NCBI GenBank assembly: GCA_938084715.1
Contig: CALKES010000001.1
Location: forward strand, 1-64,000
DNA length: 64,000 nt
DNA from: Candidatus Bipolaricaulota bacterium
GTDB lineage: Bacteria > Bipolaricaulota > Bipolaricaulia > Bipolaricaulales > Bipolaricaulaceae
Direction: 5' to 3'
Numbering within the stretch: position 1 is the first letter of the stretch; each line of letters opens with the position of its first letter. Below, one piece after another: positions 60,432 to 64,000 of the stretch. The notes below the pieces were generated by a model, which saw only the letters and a list, made by a program, of their open reading frames with translations, searched no databases and was not told the DNA's origin. Made by a program: the position numbers and the translations under genes.

Positions 60432-60809
60432 CTAGCCCTCCTTGGGCCGGCGCATCCCGTACCGGGACCGGCCCTGGCGGCGGCCCTCCACCCCGGCGGC
60501 GTCGAGGGCCCCGCGGATGATGTGGTACTTCACCCCCGGGAGGTCCTTGACCCGTCCACCCCGGACGAGGACGAGGGAGTGCTCCTGGAGGTTGTGCCCC
60601 TCGCCGGGGATGTAGGCGGTGACCTCGCGGCCGTTGGAGAGGCGCACCCGGGCCACTTTCCGGAGCGCGGAGTTGGGCTTCTTCGGGGTCCGGGTGAACA
60701 CCCGCAGGCACACCCCCCGCCGCTGGGGACACCCCGCGAGGGCCACGGACTTGCTTTTCTTCAGCTGCGGCTTGCGACCGCGCCGGACGAGTTGGTTGAA
60801 CGTCGGCAT
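60432..60809 (-). CDS. rpsL: 30S ribosomal protein S12
   Basis: 125 residues: [40 protein letters not shown] and [20 protein letters not shown]. The lysine in TPKKPNS is wild type, predicting streptomycin sensitivity at this site, and the Asp that can be methylthiolated is present in KDLPGV. AAGGAGC precedes ATG 60809. Farther upstream the frame is open only in the rpoC-rpsL gap and the rpoC end. Confidence 0.97.
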   Translation of the reverse strand: MPTFNQLVRRGRKPQLKKSKSVALAGCPQRRGVCLRVFTRTPKKPNSALRKVARVRLSNGREVTAYIPGEGHNLQEHSLVLVRGGRVKDLPGVKYHIIRGALDAAGVEGRRQGRSRYGMRRPKEG

Positions 60810-60850
60810 ATGGGCTCCTTTTCGAATGTTAGGCACCCCGGGGGGAGGTT

Positions 60851-63800
60851 TCAACTGGGGGAAGTCCCCTCCCGCCCCGGGAAGCCGGTCCCCACCGGGA
60901 TCCTCTTCCCCACCATGAGGCACGGCTTGAGTCCGTCCAGGTAATCGTCCTCGCCCCGCAGGGCGGCATCGGCGAGGACCTTCGTCGTCCGCTCAAACGA
61001 CGCCGCGGCAAGCCACGACTTCCGGAGGAGGGCCGCCCGGGAGATCCGCAGAAGCTCCCGCTCCCCCTGGGGAATCCGGTACTCCAGGAGCCGCACCGTC
61101 CTCGGCTCCCCGTGGACCTCGACCCGCGCCTGGCGGATCCCCAGGGCCACCGCCCGCTCGAGGGCCTCCCGGGTGAGGACCTCCCCGGCGTCGGCCACCG
61201 TGGCCCCGCCCCGGGAAAGGGGCGCCAGGAGCTTCGCCCCCACGAGCTCCTCCCGCCCGCGGCGGATCGCCTCGTTCTCCTCGGCCAGCCGCCGCACCTC
61301 CCGCTGGAAGATCTCCAGCGGGACCACGTCGTTGAGGAGGAAGGACGACTCCCCGGGGTCCACGATCCGGACGTTGTTGAGGATCTGGCGGATCACGACC
61401 TCGAAGTGCTTGTCGTTGATGTCCACCCCTTGGGAGCGGTAGACCTTCTGGAGCTCGGTGAGGAGGTACTCCCTCGTCTTCTGGACCCCGGCGACCTCCA
61501 TGAGGTAGTGGGGCGGGATCACCCCCTTGGACACGGGCTCCCCTCGCTCCACCTTATCCCCCACCCGCACGGTCGCCGCCTCCTCGCACTCGACCTGGAC
61601 GCGGTACCGAACGCGGACCGTGGCCCGATCCCCATGGGCCTCGACCCGCTCCACGAACACCACCTCTCCCCCGGGCAGGTCGGCCTGGAGGACCTCCTGC
61701 CCCTCCCGCAGGGGGGCCCCATGGTCTACCGTCGGGACGAGCTCCCCGGGGATGGGGAGGATGACGGCCCGGCTGCCCTCGGCCAGGACCGCCACCGAGC
61801 GGGGCCCGACGAGCACCGTCCCCCCCACCTCGGCCCGGACGACCAGGGACCGGGACCGGGTGGCGAGCTTCGTCCCCTCTTTCACCTCGTCCCCGTCGTG
61901 GACGAGGACCTGAGCTCCGTAGGGAACCTCGGCCTCCCACGTCTCCCCGCTCCGGGAGCGGACGACCACCCGGCGGACCCCGCCCTCCTGGCGAAGCTCC
62001 ACCCGGCCGGAGAGCGGGGTCACCGGGGCCTCCACGTGGTACTCCCCGGTGAGGGCCTCCCCCTCGGCCACCGTCGCCCGGTGGTCCACCCGAAGCTCGA
62101 CCCCGGGGGGCAGGGTGTACATCCGGTCGAGACCTCCTTCATCGAGGATCGCCAGGTACCGCTCGCCGTCCTCGGTGAACAGGAACGCCCGCCCGTCCAG
62201 GGGGCTGCGGAGGGACCGGAGGACCGCTGCGTCCACCTCTTCCCCCTCGGCGAAGGAGACGAGGGCTCGGGGGAGGACCAACGTGTAGGGGTCGGAGGTG
62301 ATCTCCACCACCTCTTTCCCCGCCCGGGTCGTCTCGATCCGGGTGACCCGGCCCGTGAGGGGAGAGACGGTGGCGTGGGACGCCTTCGTTGTCTTGCGGG
62401 CCTCAAAGAGCTCCTCGGCCCGGGGAAGCCCCTGGGTGATGTCCACCCCGGCCACGCCGCCCGTGTGGAAGGTCCGCATCGTGAGCTGGGTCCCTGGCTC
62501 GCCGATCGACTGGGCGGCGATCACCCCGATCGCCGTCCCGAGCTCCACCAGGCGGTGGAACGCGAGGTCCAGCCCGTAGCACATCTGGCACACCCCACCC
62601 GGCGTCTGGCACAGGGCGGGGGAGCGGACCACGATCCGGGGCCGAACCCGCACCTCCCGGATCCCGGCTCCCCGCAGCTCCTCCACGAGCTCTGGGGTGA
62701 GGAGCTCCCCATCCCGGGCGAGGAGGGTTCCCTCCTCGGGGTGGTAGACCTCCCCCACCACCTTGCACAGGCCCAGCCGGTCGCCAAGCTTCTTGTCGGA
62801 CAACTTGAGGTCCACCTCGAGGGTCCCCACGCGGCGGGCCGTCGCCCGGTCGAGGAGGATCCCCGCCTCGACCAGGGTCTCCCCCGTGGCCGGGTCCCGG
62901 ATCGGCTCCGCCGTAACCCGGCCGTAGATCCGCTCCGGGATGTCCTCCATCACCTGCCCTTTGGGGGCGAAGTACAGGGGATCGATCTCCACCCCCTGCC
63001 GGGTCCCGCAGTCCCGCTCCTTGACCACCGCGTCCACGCAGGCGTCCACGAGGCGGCGGGTGAGGTAGCCCGCGCTCGCGGTTCGGAGCGCGGTGTCGGC
63101 GGTCCCCTTCCGGCCGCCGTGAGTGGAGATGAAGTACTCGAGGATCGACAGTCCCTCCCGGAAGTTGGAGATCACAGGCCACTCGATGACTCGACCCTGG
63201 GGGTCGGCCATCGGCCCCCGCATCCCCGCGAGCTGCTTCACCTGCCCCGCCGAGCCCCGGGCCCCCGAGGCGACGATGGAGTACACGGGGTTGAACGGCG
63301 TCCGGGCGAGGTTGGCCATCGTCGCCTTCTCCACCGCGTCCACCGTCTCCCGCCACACCCGGGTCACCGCCTGGTAGCGCTGTTCCTCCGTCGCCAGCCC
63401 CCGGCTGTACATCCGGTTGATCCGGTCCACCTTCGCCTGGGCGGCCCGGACGAGTTCCTCCTTCTCGGGGGGGATGACGCAGTCCGGAACCGCAATCGTA
63501 AGGCCAGAGAGGGTGGCGTAGCGGAATCCAATCGACTTGAGCTCGTCGAGGACCTGGGCCGTGCGCTCCCAGCCAAATCGGAGGTAGCACTCCTCGATCT
63601 TCCGCCGCACCTGGCGAACGTCGAAGGTCAGGGTGTAGTCCCGCAGCTCGGGGGGGAGGGCCCCGTTGAGGATCGCCCGCCCGAGGGTTGTCTCCACGAG
63701 CTCCCCATCGATCAGGATCCGGATCGGGGCGTGGAGGCTGAGCACCCCCCCCTCGTGGGCCTTGAGGGCCTCCTCCAGGGAGCGGAACGCCTTCCCTTTC

Positions 63801-64000
63801 CCCACCGCGTCCTTGTCGAGGAGGGTCAAGTAGTAGAACCCGTACACCTGGTCCTGGGTGGGGAGGGCGAGGGGCCGGCCGTGGGCCGGGGAGAGGGTGT
63901 TCCGGGAGGAGAGCATGAGGTCCCAGGCCTCCTGAACCGCCTCCTTCCCCAAGGGGAGGTGGACGGCCATCTGGTCCCCGTCGAAATCGGCGTTGTAGGA
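60851..64000 (-). CDS. rpoC: RNA polymerase beta' subunit, C-terminal part (continues beyond the right edge)
   Basis: About 1049 residues are visible, from the catalytic loop to the C-terminus. The window edge cuts just upstream of [20 protein letters not shown], whose three aspartates chelate the catalytic magnesium. The bridge-helix/trigger-loop area shows [20 protein letters not shown] and [20 protein letters not shown], and the second zinc site has DCGT with [14 protein letters not shown]. The C-terminal region [20 protein letters not shown] binds omega. It is followed after 41 bp by rpsL, so the rpo and str operons are joined. Confidence 0.97.
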   Translation of the reverse strand, partial: SYNADFDGDQMAVHLPLGKEAVQEAWDLMLSSRNTLSPAHGRPLALPTQDQVYGFYYLTLLDKDAVGKGKAFRSLEEALKAHEGGVLSLHAPIRILIDGELVETTLGRAILNGALPPELRDYTLTFDVRQVRRKIEECYLRFGWERTAQVLDELKSIGFRYATLSGLTIAVPDCVIPPEKEELVRAAQAKVDRINRMYSRGLATEEQRYQAVTRVWRETVDAVEKATMANLARTPFNPVYSIVASGARGSAGQVKQLAGMRGPMADPQGRVIEWPVISNFREGLSILEYFISTHGGRKGTADTALRTASAGYLTRRLVDACVDAVVKERDCGTRQGVEIDPLYFAPKGQVMEDIPERIYGRVTAEPIRDPATGETLVEAGILLDRATARRVGTLEVDLKLSDKKLGDRLGLCKVVGEVYHPEEGTLLARDGELLTPELVEELRGAGIREVRVRPRIVVRSPALCQTPGGVCQMCYGLDLAFHRLVELGTAIGVIAAQSIGEPGTQLTMRTFHTGGVAGVDITQGLPRAEELFEARKTTKASHATVSPLTGRVTRIETTRAGKEVVEITSDPYTLVLPRALVSFAEGEEVDAAVLRSLRSPLDGRAFLFTEDGERYLAILDEGGLDRMYTLPPGVELRVDHRATVAEGEALTGEYHVEAPVTPLSGRVELRQEGGVRRVVVRSRSGETWEAEVPYGAQVLVHDGDEVKEGTKLATRSRSLVVRAEVGGTVLVGPRSVAVLAEGSRAVILPIPGELVPTVDHGAPLREGQEVLQADLPGGEVVFVERVEAHGDRATVRVRYRVQVECEEAATVRVGDKVERGEPVSKGVIPPHYLMEVAGVQKTREYLLTELQKVYRSQGVDINDKHFEVVIRQILNNVRIVDPGESSFLLNDVVPLEIFQREVRRLAEENEAIRRGREELVGAKLLAPLSRGGATVADAGEVLTREALERAVALGIRQARVEVHGEPRTVRLLEYRIPQGERELLRISRAALLRKSWLAAASFERTTKVLADAALRGEDDYLDGLKPCLMVGKRIPVGTGFPGREGTSPS

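Overview
The window is chromosomal DNA of a very GC-rich bacterium. Codon choice is heavily GGG, CCC, CTC, GTC and GAG, much as in Thermus-like thermophiles. Three observations point to a diderm (outer-membrane) cell. Both ABC-transporter binding proteins have signal peptides but no lipobox cysteine. One small exported protein (19456-20094) is beta-strand rich and ends in the Arg-Phe typical of outer-membrane barrels. No Gram-positive type secretion feature was seen. The phylum cannot be fixed from the sequence alone. An uncultured thermophilic lineage such as Bipolaricaulota/Acetothermia is a guess. The metabolism looks anaerobic and based on nucleobases and amino acids. No insertion sequence, CRISPR array, prophage or recognisable DNA-binding regulator was seen.

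Left third (1-20.1 kb): two divergent operons for nucleobase uptake and breakdown. Leftward from 13035: a BMP-type nucleoside ABC transporter (ATPase, two permeases, binding protein), then after a hairpin adenine deaminase, SsnA-type amidohydrolase, a YgfK-type flavoprotein, a zinc-ribbon PLP lyase of the threonine-synthase family, a [2Fe-2S] molybdenum-hydroxylase subunit and a MocA-like cofactor cytidylyltransferase that runs off the left edge. Rightward from 13110: a complete three-subunit molybdenum hydroxylase (FAD, Fe-S, Mo), then an NMT1/THI5-type ABC transporter and the outer-membrane candidate. The two operons share a 74-bp region with back-to-back promoters that appear to yield leaderless mRNAs. 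YgfK, SsnA, xanthine dehydrogenase and a MocA-like protein together are the hallmark of anaerobic purine/uric-acid degradation clusters, so this is read as a purine salvage/catabolism locus.

Middle (20.1-43.7 kb): short housekeeping and amino-acid units. They include a DUF4389 membrane protein; a two-gene flavoprotein amine/imino-acid dehydrogenase with an unusual multi-Fe-S fusion subunit; Bcp peroxiredoxin, NifU-like protein, TldD and a thiamine-binding protein; ndk-valS-uppS-cdsA; metK followed by an endonuclease Q homologue, a CaiB-type CoA transferase and a class V aminotransferase; a membrane M28 peptidase of atypical base composition next to a six-gene tRNA cluster; a PPC-domain protein; endonuclease III; an HD protein; an mgtC pseudogene; and a divergent kbl/tdh pair that converts threonine to glycine plus acetyl-CoA.

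Right third (43.7-64 kb): one unbroken leftward run of translation and transcription genes from rpoC (partial at the right edge) through rpsL-rpsG-fusA, the S10-spc-alpha clusters, secY-adk-map-infA-rpmJ and rpoA-rplQ, ending in ridA. Many adjacent genes overlap by a few bases, so translational coupling is likely. tuf is absent between fusA and rpsJ, and rpmD is absent between rpsE and rplO. Elongation factor G lacks the usual histidine at the tip of domain IV.
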